A stretch of DNA of 64,000 nucleotides from Streptomyces sp. NRRL S-1022. GTDB lineage: Bacteria; Actinomycetota; Actinomycetes; Streptomycetales; Streptomycetaceae. The stretch spans positions 209,208 through 273,207 of the forward strand of contig NZ_JOIU01000003.1 of NCBI RefSeq assembly GCF_000720135.1, in the 5' to 3' direction. The translations under genes were made by a program, and so were the position numbers. This document shows, piece by piece, positions 51,006 through 59,556 of this stretch. The number at the start of each line of letters is the position of its first letter. Position 1 is the stretch's first letter. Under the pieces are notes generated by a model. It was not told the DNA's origin. It made no database searches and worked only from the letters and a program-made list of their open reading frames with translations.

Positions 51006-52394
51006 GTGGCCGCCAGCACTCCCGGTACGGCACCTGCCGCAGCCCGCGTGAAGCGGGACCGGACCCATTACCTGTACATCGCCGTCATCGTGGCGGTCGC
51101 GCTCGGCATCGCCGTGGGCTTGATCTGGCCCGACGCCGCGGTGGAGCTGAAGCCGCTGGGCACCGGGTTCGTGAACCTGATCAAGATGATGATCTCGCCG
51201 ATCATCTTCTGCACCATCGTGCTCGGCATCGGATCGGTGCGGAAGGCCGCGAAGGTCGGAGCCGTCGGCGGTATCGCCCTCGGCTACTTCCTCGTGATGT
51301 CACTCGTCGCGCTCGCCATCGGGCTCGTCGTCGGCAACGTGCTGCACCCCGGTGACGGGCTGCACATCACCAACGCGATCAAGGCGACCGGACACGGCCA
51401 GGTCTCGCCCGACGCGCTGCCGCCGGTGGACTTCGTCCTGTCGATCATCCCGACCACGTTCGTGTCCGCCTTCACCGAGGGGCAGGTGCTGCAGACCCTG
51501 CTCGTGGCCCTGCTCGCCGGGTTCGCGCTGCAGGCCATGGGCTCGGCCGGACAGCCGGTGCTGCGCGGCATCGAGCACATCCAGCGGCTGGTCTTCCGCA
51601 TCCTGTCCATGGTGATGTGGGCCGCCCCGATCGGCGCGTTCGGCGCGATCGCGGCCGTGGTCGGCTCGGCGGGCATCGACGCGCTCAAGAGCCTGGCCGT
51701 GCTGATGCTCGGCTTCTACGTCACCTGCTTCCTGTTCGTCTTCGTCGTGCTCGGCGCGCTGCTGCGGATCGTCGCGGGCCTGAACGTCTTCTCCCTGTTC
51801 AAGTACCTCGGCCGGGAGTTCCTGCTGATCCTGTCGACGTCCTCGTCGGAGTCCGCGCTGCCGCGCCTGATCGCCAAGATGGAGCACCTGGGCGTCAGCC
51901 GGCCGGTCGTCGGCATCACCGTGCCGACCGGGTACTCCTTCAACCTCGACGGCACGATGATCTACATGACCATGGCGTCGCTGTACATCGCGGACGCGCT
52001 GGGCACGCCGATGTCGGTCGGCGAGCAGATCCCGCTGCTGCTCTTCCTGCTGCTGGCGTCCAAGGGCGCGGCCGGTGTCAGCGGCGCCGGGCTCGCCACG
52101 CTGGCCGGCGGCCTGCAGTCGCACAAGCCGGCGCTGGTCGACGGGGTCGGTCTGATCGTCGGCATCGACCGGTTCATGAGCGAGGCGCGGGCCCTGACGA
52201 ACTTCGCGGGCAACGCGGTCGCGACGGTGCTCGTGGGCACGTGGACCAAGGAGATCGACATGGTCCGGGTGAACCGGGTGCTGGCCGGTGAGCTGCCCTT
52301 CGACGAGACCACACTGCTGGACGAGGACCGGCCCGACGCGGCCGCGGTCCCCGGGGCGCAGGAGGACGGCGAGAAGGAACTCGCCAAGGCCTGA
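51006..52394 (+). CDS. dctA: C4-dicarboxylate:cation symporter, DctA type
   Basis: A 462-residue transporter of the dicarboxylate/amino acid:cation symporter family, importing succinate, fumarate or malate with protons or sodium. Eight spans and two re-entrant loops are expected; the visible signatures are FVNLIKMMISPIIFCTIVLG, STSSSESALPRLIAKME (serine-rich hairpin), VPTGYSFNLDGTMIYMTM and the last GVGLIVGIDRFMSEARALTN-type segment. GTG 51006 has AAGGAGGG 5 nt upstream; a GTG 17 codons before is in frame but lacks such a site. The adjacent CitA/CitB-like system points to substrate-induced control. Confidence 0.92.
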   Translation: MAASTPGTAPAAARVKRDRTHYLYIAVIVAVALGIAVGLIWPDAAVELKPLGTGFVNLIKMMISPIIFCTIVLGIGSVRKAAKVGAVGGIALGYFLVMSLVALAIGLVVGNVLHPGDGLHITNAIKATGHGQVSPDALPPVDFVLSIIPTTFVSAFTEGQVLQTLLVALLAGFALQAMGSAGQPVLRGIEHIQRLVFRILSMVMWAAPIGAFGAIAAVVGSAGIDALKSLAVLMLGFYVTCFLFVFVVLGALLRIVAGLNVFSLFKYLGREFLLILSTSSSESALPRLIAKMEHLGVSRPVVGITVPTGYSFNLDGTMIYMTMASLYIADALGTPMSVGEQIPLLLFLLLASKGAAGVSGAGLATLAGGLQSHKPALVDGVGLIVGIDRFMSEARALTNFAGNAVATVLVGTWTKEIDMVRVNRVLAGELPFDETTLLDEDRPDAAAVPGAQEDGEKELAKA

Positions 52395-52459
52395 GCCGGC
52401 CTACGAGCTCCGGACGTCCGGCCCCGCCTGAACCCGGGCCGGGCGTCCGGCCCCCGCCG

Positions 52460-52498
52460 CCGGGCGGCTGGGTCTCCCCCCGTGGCCCAGCCGCCCGG
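52460..52498. terminator. dctA terminator
   Basis: CCGGGCGGCTGGG (52460-52472) pairs perfectly with CCCAGCCGCCCGG (52486-52498) across a 13-nt loop, 66 bp after the stop. Its right arm is also the first unit of the repeat array that follows. Confidence 0.75.
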
Positions 52499-52882
52499 CT
52501 CTTGCTTTCCCCGGGCCCAGCCGTACGGCTTCTGGTTTCGGAGCCGGCCGCCCGGCTCCTGCTTTCCGGGCCCGGCCGCCGGACCTCTGCTTTCCCCCGA
52601 GGCCGGCGGTCCGGCTCCTGCGTTCCCCCCGGGGCCCGCCGCCCGGCCTCTGCTTTCCCGGGCCCGGCCGTCCGGCTGCTGCTTTCCCCGGGCCCGACGG
52701 CCGGCTCCTGCTTTCCGGCCCCGGCCGTCGGGCCTCTGCGTTCCCCCAGGCCCGGCCGTCCGGCTGCTGCTTGCCCCCGGCCCAGCCGTCCGGCTTCTGC
52801 TTTCCCCGAGGCCGGCCGCCCGCTTCTACCTTCCCTGTACCTTCCCTGGCGCCGGCCGCCCGGCTTCTGTTTTCCCCGGGAA
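52486..52882. repeat. Array of about 13 imperfect 26-40 bp repeats, non-coding
   Basis: Between dctA and tetR the sequence repeats a unit close to GCCCGGCCGTCCGGCT followed by nCTGCTTTCCCCGGG about thirteen times. Each unit has a short palindromic CCGGCC/GGCCGG core and a pyrimidine-rich TGCTTTCC stretch. Unit length varies and no frame has family-like sequence on either strand. It starts in the right arm of the dctA terminator, suggesting growth by duplication of a terminator arm. It is not a CRISPR array: there are no unique spacers. Confidence 0.75.
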
Positions 52883-52894
52883 CCCAGGGCGGCG

Positions 52895-53509
52895 CTACGA
52901 CACCCCGGCCACCAGCTCGGTGGCCCGTGAGGCGGGTACGCCCGCCGCGGTCAGCACGGCGACCGTGGCGGAGCGGCCCGCCTCCTCCGCTGCCAGGAGG
53001 CCGTCGTTCACCGCCTCCATGACCGCGAACAGCATCTGCTCGTGCACGTACGCGAGGGCCGGTGCGGGCAGCGGGGAGGCGAAGGCGCCCTCGTCCAGGC
53101 CGCGCTGGAGGAGGCGGACCTTGTCCTCGCGCAGCGGTGCGAGGCGGTCGCGGATGCCCTGCACGGTGACCGTGCGCTGGGCCAGGGCGATCAGCAGGCG
53201 GTAGCGGTCGGCGATCGGCCACAGGGCGAGCACCGAGCGGGCCACCGCCTCCGCCGGGTCGCCGACGCCGGCGCGGGCGCGCGCGTCCGCGTCCACCAGC
53301 GCCTCCACGGCCCCGTCCACCAGGGTGCTGATCAGCGCTTCCCGGCTGGGGAAGTGGCCGTAGACCGTGCGCCGTACGACGCCCGCCGCGCGCGCGATCT
53401 GGTCCATGGAGGCATCGGGATCGCGCAGCAGTTCGGCGAGGGCGACGTCGAGGATGCGGCGCCGGTTTGCGTCGGCGCGGCTGGTGTTACCCGTGGTCAT
53501 GGCGGCCAT
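52895..53509 (-). CDS. TetR-family repressor of the DHA2-type exporter
   Basis: A 204-residue regulator with helix-turn-helix ASMDQIARAAGVVRRTVYGHF at about residues 34-54 and a helical C-terminal ligand domain. The ATG at 53509 has GGGGAGG 4 nt upstream; a second ATG three codons later is possible. It is divergent from the exporter gene, and three copies of one 18-bp dyad fill the shared region, so it almost certainly represses both. The ligand is probably a substrate of the pump. Confidence 0.9.
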   Translation of the reverse strand: MAAMTTGNTSRADANRRRILDVALAELLRDPDASMDQIARAAGVVRRTVYGHFPSREALISTLVDGAVEALVDADARARAGVGDPAEAVARSVLALWPIADRYRLLIALAQRTVTVQGIRDRLAPLREDKVRLLQRGLDEGAFASPLPAPALAYVHEQMLFAVMEAVNDGLLAAEEAGRSATVAVLTAAGVPASRATELVAGVS

Positions 53510-53539
53510 TGTGCCTCCCCGCACCCTTCCCGGCTCGAC

Positions 53540-53602
53540 TTGCACAGTGCTGTGCAACGACGTACATTGCACATGGTTGTGCAATTGCACGCCACTGTGC
53601 AA
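53540..53602. promoter_or_regulatory. Three 18-bp TetR operators
   Basis: TTGCACA-N4-TGTGCAA occurs at 53540-53557 and 53567-53584; TTGCACG-N4-TGTGCAA follows directly at 53585-53602. Starts are 27 and 18 bp apart. They lie between the divergent tetR and exporter genes. Confidence 0.85.
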
Positions 53603-53637
53603 GTTTCGTCGCGTACCCGAGGAAGGCGACCCCTGCC

Positions 53638-55317
53638 ATGCGACTCGTCATGACCGAACCGGTCGACAGGACGGACCGCCCCTACGCCCGGCGCTGGTGG
53701 GCGCTCCTGGTGCTCTGTCTCAGCCTGCTGATCATCGTGATGGCGAACACCGCCCTCACCGTGGCGGCGCCCGACATGACGAAGGACCTCGGGCTCTCCA
53801 GCGCCGACCTGCAGTGGGTGATCGACGGCTACACCGTCCCCTACGCGGCCCTGATGCTGCTGCTCGGCGCGATCGGCGACAAGTACAGCCGGCGCGGCGC
53901 GCTCGTCCTCGGCCTGCTGGTGTTCGGCGGCGGGGCCGTCTTCGGCTACCTCGCCGACAGCTCCGCGACCGTCATCGCGGCCCGCGCCGTGATGGGCGTC
54001 GGCGCGGCCCTGATCATGCCGGCCACGCTCTCCCTGCTCGCCGCGACCTTCCCGCGCGCCGAGCGGGCCAAGGCGATCACGCTGTGGACCGCCACCGCCG
54101 GGCTCGCCATCGCCGCCGGGCCGGTGGTCGCCGGCGCCCTGCTGCGCGACCACGGCTGGGCCTCCACCTTCCTGATCAACGTGCCCATCGCGGCCGTCGC
54201 GATCGTCGGCGCCCTGGTCCTCGTACCGCCGTCCAAGGCCGGCCACCACGACCGCATCGACTACGTCGGCGGACTGCTGTCGGTGCTCTGGACCGGCGCG
54301 CTCGTCTACATGATCATCGAAGGCCCGCACTTCGGCTGGCACGCCAAGGCCGTCGGGGCGGCCGTCGCCGCCGGCGTCGGCCTGGTCGCCTTCGTCCTGT
54401 GGGAGCTGCGCCACCCGCGCCCCATCCTGGACGTGCGCCGCTTCGCCGGCCGCCGGTTCGCCGGCTCCAACCTCGCCGTCGCCCTGTTCTTCCTCGCCGT
54501 CTTCGGCGCCTTCTACTACCTCACCCAGCACCTGCAGTTCGTCCTCGGCTACGACGCCCTGGAGACCGGTGTGCGCATGCTGCCGCTCGCCGGTGCCGTC
54601 TTCGTCGGCTCGGCGCTGACCGGGTACCTCACCCCGCGCGTCGGCATGAAGTGGACCGTCAGCGCGGGCATGGTCGGCGGTACGACCGCCCTCGCCCTGC
54701 TCACCCGGGTGGACGCCGGCTCCACCTACGGCGACTTCGTGGCGCCCCTGGTCATCCTGGGCCTCGCCATCGGCCTCGCCCTCTCGCCGTGCACCGACGC
54801 CATCATGGGCGCGTTCCCGGAGTCCGAGCTGGGCGTCGGCGGCGCCGTCAACGACACCTCGCTGGAGCTGGGCGGCTCGCTCGGCATCGCCATCCTCGGC
54901 TCGCTGCTCGCCACCTCCTACGGCGACCACCTCTCCGACGCCACCGCGGGCAGCAAGCTCCCGGCGAGCGCCCTGGACACCGCGCAGGACTCGGTCGGCG
55001 CCGGGTACGCCGTCGCGCAGGGCATCGGCGAGAAGGCGCAGCAGGCCGCAGCGCGGGCCCAGCAGGCCGGTGACCCGCAGCAGGCCGCGCAGCTCAAGCA
55101 GCAGGCCGGTGAACTGGCCGCCGGTGCCCGGCAGATGGCCGACGCGGTCGGCTCCGCCTTCTCCGACGCGGTCGCCCACACCAGCCTGGTCGGCGCGGTG
55201 ATCCTCGGCGTCGGCACGGTCCTGGTGGCCGTCCTGCTGCCGCGCCGCGAGGCGCAGGCGCCGCAGGCGGAGGCGGAGGCCGAAGAGCGGGAACCGGTCC
55301 ACAGCACGGCCGACTGA
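53638..55317 (+). CDS. DHA2-family MFS drug exporter (EmrB/QacA type, 14 spans)
   Basis: A 559-residue membrane protein with 14 predicted spans. Loop 2-3 shows GAIGDKYSRRGALVLG and motif C appears as GLAIAAGPVVAGALL; DLQWVIDGYTVPYAALMLLLG is the family's early helix. A long hydrophilic Gln/Ala-rich insertion (about 470-530: EKAQQAAARAQQAG) lies before the last span and probably forms an external helical hairpin. The ATG at 53638 follows GAGGAAGG by 11 nt; ATG 53650 is an alternative. It is controlled by the divergent TetR. The compound exported is unknown. Confidence 0.9.
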   Translation: MRLVMTEPVDRTDRPYARRWWALLVLCLSLLIIVMANTALTVAAPDMTKDLGLSSADLQWVIDGYTVPYAALMLLLGAIGDKYSRRGALVLGLLVFGGGAVFGYLADSSATVIAARAVMGVGAALIMPATLSLLAATFPRAERAKAITLWTATAGLAIAAGPVVAGALLRDHGWASTFLINVPIAAVAIVGALVLVPPSKAGHHDRIDYVGGLLSVLWTGALVYMIIEGPHFGWHAKAVGAAVAAGVGLVAFVLWELRHPRPILDVRRFAGRRFAGSNLAVALFFLAVFGAFYYLTQHLQFVLGYDALETGVRMLPLAGAVFVGSALTGYLTPRVGMKWTVSAGMVGGTTALALLTRVDAGSTYGDFVAPLVILGLAIGLALSPCTDAIMGAFPESELGVGGAVNDTSLELGGSLGIAILGSLLATSYGDHLSDATAGSKLPASALDTAQDSVGAGYAVAQGIGEKAQQAAARAQQAGDPQQAAQLKQQAGELAAGARQMADAVGSAFSDAVAHTSLVGAVILGVGTVLVAVLLPRREAQAPQAEAEAEEREPVHSTAD

Positions 55318-55340
55318 GCACCTCGCAGCCCCGTCCGTCG

Positions 55341-55373
55341 ACGTGCCGTTCCGGATCAACCGGAACGGCACGT
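55341..55373. terminator. Exporter terminator
   Basis: A perfect 14-bp stem (55341-55354 with 55360-55373) and an ATCAA loop begin 23 bp after the exporter stop. Confidence 0.8.
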
Positions 55374-55455
55374 TCGCGTACGGCGTCCGTACGTGTGGTG
55401 CCCGATGATGGGTGCCTGTACGGACAGACCCGCCGAAGGTGTGGAGGCACGGGGG

Positions 55456-56223
55456 ATGACGATCGACTGGGACCGGCGGACCTGCGCGCGCAAGGGCCAT
55501 GTGACCTACGCGCCCGACGACCCCCGGCTGCGGATCAGGCTGCACGCCCAGACCGCGCTCGGGGAGGTCTGGCGGTGCCTGCGCTGCGGTGACTTCGTGC
55601 TCGGCGAGCCGCGCGGCTCGGGACCGGCCGCCGAGGCGCCGCTGGTGCCGCGCGGCAAGGTGATCCGCGACCTGTTCGTCCTGCGCTTCCTCGCCGTCGA
55701 GCGGGCCGTGCGCGGGGTGTTCATCGTGCTGGTCGCGGCCGCGGTGTGGAAGTTCAGCAACAGCCAGGACGCCGTCCGCCGCCTGTTCGACGAGTACCTG
55801 GACGTCTTCCGCCCGGTCTTCCGGCACTTCCACTACGACCTCGACCACTCACCGGTCGTCGGCTCCGTGCAGAAGGCGTTCGGTTACCGGCATTCCACGC
55901 TGCTGCTGGTGGCCGGCCTGCTGCTCGCCTACGCGCTGGTCGAGCTGATCGAGGCGGTCGGCCTGTGGTACGCCAAGCGCTGGGCGGAGTACCTGACGGT
56001 GGTCGCGACGGCCGCCTTCCTGCCGCTGGAGGTCTACGAACTCACCGAGCACATCAGCTGGCTGAAGATCGCCACCCTGGTGCTCAACATCCTCGCCGTC
56101 CTCTACATCGCCCTGACCAAGCGGCTGTTCGGCCTGCGCGGCGGACGCCGGAAGTTCGACGAGGAGCGGCGCAGCGCGTCCCTGCTGGAGGTGGAGGAGT
56201 CGGCGGGCGTCGTGCACGCCTAG
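55456..56223 (+). CDS. DUF2127 membrane protein
   Basis: A 255-residue protein. The first 60 residues are cytoplasmic and contain a CLRCGDF pair of cysteines with upstream CARKGH, a possible metal site. Four hydrophobic segments follow between about 75 and 220 (AVRGVFIVLVAAAVWKF, LLLVAGLLLAYALVELIEAV, AEYLTVVATAAFLPLEVYEL, KIATLVLNILAVLYIAL). The ELIEAVGLWYAKRWAEY motif is typical of DUF2127. ATG 55456 has GGAGG 8 nt upstream. No function is known. Confidence 0.8.
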   Translation: MTIDWDRRTCARKGHVTYAPDDPRLRIRLHAQTALGEVWRCLRCGDFVLGEPRGSGPAAEAPLVPRGKVIRDLFVLRFLAVERAVRGVFIVLVAAAVWKFSNSQDAVRRLFDEYLDVFRPVFRHFHYDLDHSPVVGSVQKAFGYRHSTLLLVAGLLLAYALVELIEAVGLWYAKRWAEYLTVVATAAFLPLEVYELTEHISWLKIATLVLNILAVLYIALTKRLFGLRGGRRKFDEERRSASLLEVEESAGVVHA

Positions 56224-56248
56224 GCCCCGTTCCTCCGCCGCTCTTGCG

Positions 56249-56274
56249 TTGACGCCGACGTCAACCCCTACCGT
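56249..56274 (+). promoter_or_regulatory. merR promoter with inverted repeat
   Basis: TTGACG-CCGA-CGTCAA (56249-56264) is a 6-4-6 dyad, followed by TACCGT (56269-56274), a -10 match ending 7 nt before the merR ATG. The message is probably leaderless and autoregulated. Confidence 0.5.
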
Positions 56275-56281
56275 CGTGGTC

Positions 56282-56710
56282 ATGCGCATCGGCGAGCTGG
56301 CCGCGCGGGCCGGGACCACGACACGCACCCTGCGGTACTACGAGGCCAGGGGGCTGCTGCCGGCCCGGCGTGACGGCAACGGACACCGTACCTACGACGA
56401 GGACGACCTCAGACTGCTGCGGCAGATCCGCACGCTGCAGGACTTCGGGTTCGACCTGGAGGAGACCCGGCCGTTCGTGGAGTGCCTGCGCGCCGGGCAC
56501 CCCGAGGGCGACTCCTGCCCGGCCGCGCTGGTGGTCTACCGGCGCAAGCTGGCCGAGCTGGACGCGCTCATCGGCCAGCTGTCCGCGGTACGCGAGTCGG
56601 TCGCCGGGCAGCTGGCGCGGGCCGAGCGGGCCCGGGACGAGCTGGCCGTCGAGGCGCTGGTTCCGGGAGGTCCGGAACCCCTGTGCGAACTGGGAGGGCA
56701 GGAGCGGTGA
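56282..56710 (+). CDS. MerR-family regulator
   Basis: A 142-residue regulator: winged helix MRIGELAARAGTTTRTLRYYEARGLL at the N-terminus, then a dimerisation coil from about 80 (VVYRRKLAELDALIGQL). Two cysteines occur, in FVECLRAGHPEGDSCPAAL and near the C-terminus in EPLCELG; the first pair of positions could sense oxidation or metal (inference). It overlaps the thioredoxin gene by GTGA, so a thiol-stress response is a fair guess. The ATG is chosen by family N-terminus and the -10 box. Confidence 0.87.
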   Translation: MRIGELAARAGTTTRTLRYYEARGLLPARRDGNGHRTYDEDDLRLLRQIRTLQDFGFDLEETRPFVECLRAGHPEGDSCPAALVVYRRKLAELDALIGQLSAVRESVAGQLARAERARDELAVEALVPGGPEPLCELGGQER

Positions 56711-57039
56711 CGAAGGCGACGGGTGTGCCCGAGGTGGGGGACGCGGACTTCGAGACGGAGGTGCTGGCGTCGGAACTGCCGGTGCTGGTGGAGTTCACGG
56801 CGGACTGGTGCCCGCCGTGCCGGCAGATGGCGCCGGTGCTCAGCGCCCTCGCCGCGGAGGAGGGCGAGCGGCTCAAGGTCGTCCAGCTGGACGTGGACCA
56901 CAACCCGGAGACCACGAACGCGTACAAGGTGCTGTCGATGCCGACGTTCATGGTGTTCCAGGGCGGTGAGCCCGTGAAGTCGATGGTGGGGGCGCGGCCC
57001 AAGCGGCGCCTCCTGGAGGAGCTGGAGGACGTGCTCTAA
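56707..57039 (+). CDS. Thioredoxin with CPPC active site
   Basis: A 110-residue single-domain thioredoxin: VLVEFTADWCPPCRQMAPVL with Cys35 and Cys38, cis-proline loop SMPTFMVFQGG, and end helix KRRLLEELEDVL. The usual active site is CGPC; CPPC is found in some actinobacterial thioredoxins and shifts the redox potential. GTG start, translationally coupled to the MerR gene. Followed by a strong terminator. Confidence 0.9.
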   Translation: MTKATGVPEVGDADFETEVLASELPVLVEFTADWCPPCRQMAPVLSALAAEEGERLKVVQLDVDHNPETTNAYKVLSMPTFMVFQGGEPVKSMVGARPKRRLLEELEDVL

Positions 57040-57058
57040 AGCGGCCCCGCCCACAGAA

Positions 57059-57088
57059 AATCCCCCGGGTAATTGCGCCCGGGGGATT
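57059..57088. terminator. Terminator of the merR-thioredoxin pair
   Basis: AATCCCCCGGG (57059-57069) pairs perfectly with CCCGGGGGATT (57078-57088) across an 8-nt AT-rich loop. Confidence 0.8.
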
Positions 57089-57177
57089 CCTGTGCGTATA
57101 TTCAGTGATTCGTGACTTTCATTTCGAGGGCCACGAATGACGTTTACTGAGCAGAGTATATCCGGGCGGGAGCGGAA

Positions 57178-59439
57178 TTGTCAAACACCGAATTTCCAGA
57201 CGATGAAATCCGGCACGAGCAGGAATTCATCGACGGACTGTACGCGCGCGTGGACGTGCTGCGCGGCGACGCCGAGACCTCCGTCGCGGACGCGCTCGCC
57301 CAGGGCGACAAGCCCATGCAGGCCCGGCTGGAGCGGGACATCCTGGTCGCCGAGCGTTCGGGGCTGCTCGCCGCGCTGAACGCCGTGGACGGCTCGCTCT
57401 GCTTCGGCCGCATCGACCTCGCCGACGGCACCGAGCACCACATCGGCCGGATAGGGCTGCGCGAGGAGGACGCCGAGCGCACCCCGGTGCTCATCGACTG
57501 GCGGGCCGACGTCGCCCGTCCCTTCTACCTGGCCACCGGCCACACTCCGATGGGCCTGCGCCGCCGCCGGCACATCGCCTCCGAGGGCCGTACCGTCACC
57601 TCGCTGCACGACGAGATCCTCGACCTCGGCGACGCCACCCGCACCGGGCACGAGGACCCCAGCGGCGACGCCGTCCTGCTGGCCGCGCTGAACTCGGCCC
57701 GCACCGGCCGGATGAGCGACATCGTGCAGACCATCCAGGCCGACCAGGACCGCATCATCCGGGCACCGCACCAGGGCGTGCTGGTCGTGGAGGGCGGCCC
57801 CGGCACCGGCAAGACGGCGGTCGCCCTGCACCGGGCGGCCTATCTGCTGTACGAGCACCGGGAGCTGCTGGCCCGCCGGGCCGTCCTCATCGTCGGCCCG
57901 AACCCGGCCTTCCTCGGCTACATCGGCGAGGTGCTGCCCTCCCTCGGCGAGACCGGCGTGCTGCTGGCCACCGTCGGCGAGCTGTTCCCCGGCGTGCGGG
58001 CCACCGCCGCCGACACCCCCGAGGCCGCCGCCGTGAAGGGCCGTGCCGGCATGGCCGACGTGCTCGCCGCCGTCGTCCGCGACCGGCAGGCCCTGCCCGA
58101 CCCGGTCATCGCGATCGAGCACGACCGCGAGGTGCTCATGCTGGACGAGGGCCTGGTGCGCGTCGCCCGCGAGCGCACCCGCGCCGCCAGGCTGCCGCAC
58201 AACGCGGCCCGCGAGCACTTCGAGGGGCACATCCTCAACACGCTCACCGAGCTGTACGCCGAGCGCGTGGGCACCGACCCCTACGACGGCAGCAGCCTGC
58301 TCGACGCCTCCGACATCACCCAGATCCGCGACGAACTCGCCGAGAACCCCGAGGTCTGGGACGCCGTCGACCAGCTGTGGCCCCGGATCACCCCGCAGCG
58401 GCTGGTCGCCGACTTCCTCGCCGCATCGGACGGCCACCTCCCCGAGGAGGACGCCGACGCGGTCCGCCGCCCGGTGACCCGCGCCTGGACCGTCGCCGAC
58501 GTGCCCCTGCTGGACGAGGCCGCCGAACTCCTCGGCGAGGACGACCGGACGGCCCGGGCCCGCGCCGAACGCGAACGCGAGACCCAGGTGGCGTACGCCC
58601 AGGGCGTGCTCGACGTCTCCTACGCCTCCCGGACCTACGAGTTCGAGGACAAGGAGGCCGACGACCCGGACGCCTCCGAGGTGCTGTCCGCGCACGACAT
58701 CATCGACGCCGAGCGGTTCGCCGAGCGGCAGGAGGAGGCCGACCACCGCAGCGCCGCCGAGCGGGCCGCGGCCGACCGCACCTGGGCGTTCGGGCACATC
58801 ATCGTGGACGAGGCGCAGGAGCTGTCGCCGATGGCCTGGCGGCTGCTGATGCGGCGCAGCCCCACCCGCTCGATGACCCTGGTCGGCGACCCCGCCCAGA
58901 CGGCGGAGGCGGCCGGCGTCGGCTCCTGGGCGGACATCCTCGCGCCCTACGTCGAGGACCGCTGGGAGCACACCCGGCTGGGCGTCAACTACCGCACCCC
59001 GGCGGAGATCATGGACCTGGCGGCGGCCGTGGTCCGCGCCGAGCACCCGGACTTCGAACCGCCCAGCTCGGTCCGCTCCACCGGCGAACGCCCCTGGGTA
59101 CGCCACGTCGCCGACGACCTGCCCGGCGCGGTCGCCAAGGCGGCCGCCGAACTCGCCCCGGCGGAGGGCCGGCTCGCGGTGATCGCCCCGCGCGCCCTGC
59201 ACCGCTCGCTGGCCGCCCGCCTGGACGGCGTCACGGCCGGCGCCGAACCGGATCTGACGCGGACGGTCGTCCTGCTCGACCCCCGCCAGTCCAAGGGCCT
59301 GGAGTTCGACGCCGTGCTGGTGGTGGAGCCGGGCGCCTACGGCACCAGCGACCTGTACGTGGCCCTCACCCGGGCCACCCAGCGGCTCGGCGTGCTGCAC
59401 ACGGGCTCGCTGCCGCCGGGCCTGGCCGGCAGCGAGTGA
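57178..59439 (+). CDS. HelD/HelR-like RNA polymerase-associated ATPase (superfamily 1 helicase fold)
   Basis: A 753-residue protein. An N-terminal coiled-coil hairpin (about 8-70, EFIDGLYARVDVLRG) precedes the split helicase core. Walker A is GGPGTGKT at 206-213 with the adjoining Q-motif IQADQDRIIR; the DEAQ-type Walker B is IIVDEAQELSPM and motif VI is YVALTRATQRLGVLH. The long insertion between the core motifs (about 300-560) is typical of HelD, which removes RNA polymerase from stalled or drug-bound complexes. HelR relatives in Streptomyces and mycobacteria give rifamycin tolerance. The start is TTG 57178 with GGGAG 5 nt upstream, a rare start that may limit expression. An AT-rich promoter region with TATATC (57157-57162) lies upstream. 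Confidence 0.82.
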   Translation: MSNTEFPDDEIRHEQEFIDGLYARVDVLRGDAETSVADALAQGDKPMQARLERDILVAERSGLLAALNAVDGSLCFGRIDLADGTEHHIGRIGLREEDAERTPVLIDWRADVARPFYLATGHTPMGLRRRRHIASEGRTVTSLHDEILDLGDATRTGHEDPSGDAVLLAALNSARTGRMSDIVQTIQADQDRIIRAPHQGVLVVEGGPGTGKTAVALHRAAYLLYEHRELLARRAVLIVGPNPAFLGYIGEVLPSLGETGVLLATVGELFPGVRATAADTPEAAAVKGRAGMADVLAAVVRDRQALPDPVIAIEHDREVLMLDEGLVRVARERTRAARLPHNAAREHFEGHILNTLTELYAERVGTDPYDGSSLLDASDITQIRDELAENPEVWDAVDQLWPRITPQRLVADFLAASDGHLPEEDADAVRRPVTRAWTVADVPLLDEAAELLGEDDRTARARAERERETQVAYAQGVLDVSYASRTYEFEDKEADDPDASEVLSAHDIIDAERFAERQEEADHRSAAERAAADRTWAFGHIIVDEAQELSPMAWRLLMRRSPTRSMTLVGDPAQTAEAAGVGSWADILAPYVEDRWEHTRLGVNYRTPAEIMDLAAAVVRAEHPDFEPPSSVRSTGERPWVRHVADDLPGAVAKAAAELAPAEGRLAVIAPRALHRSLAARLDGVTAGAEPDLTRTVVLLDPRQSKGLEFDAVLVVEPGAYGTSDLYVALTRATQRLGVLHTGSLPPGLAGSE

Positions 59440-59556
59440 CGGCGGGGGGGCGGCCCTGCGGGGGCTGCGGGTGCTGCCGCCCCCGGGCTCCTGAACGGGC
59501 CCGTCAGAGCCGCCGCCACCGTCCCCGGCGCCACGACGATCCGCCGCATGTCCTCC

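Noticed and set aside
52486..52882. CRISPR array
   Set aside because: Repeats touch each other, vary in length and have no unique spacers; no cas gene is present.
57040..57177. Rifamycin-associated element upstream of the HelD-like gene
   Set aside because: The only dyad there is ATTCGTG/CACGAAT, which does not resemble the element as I remember it.
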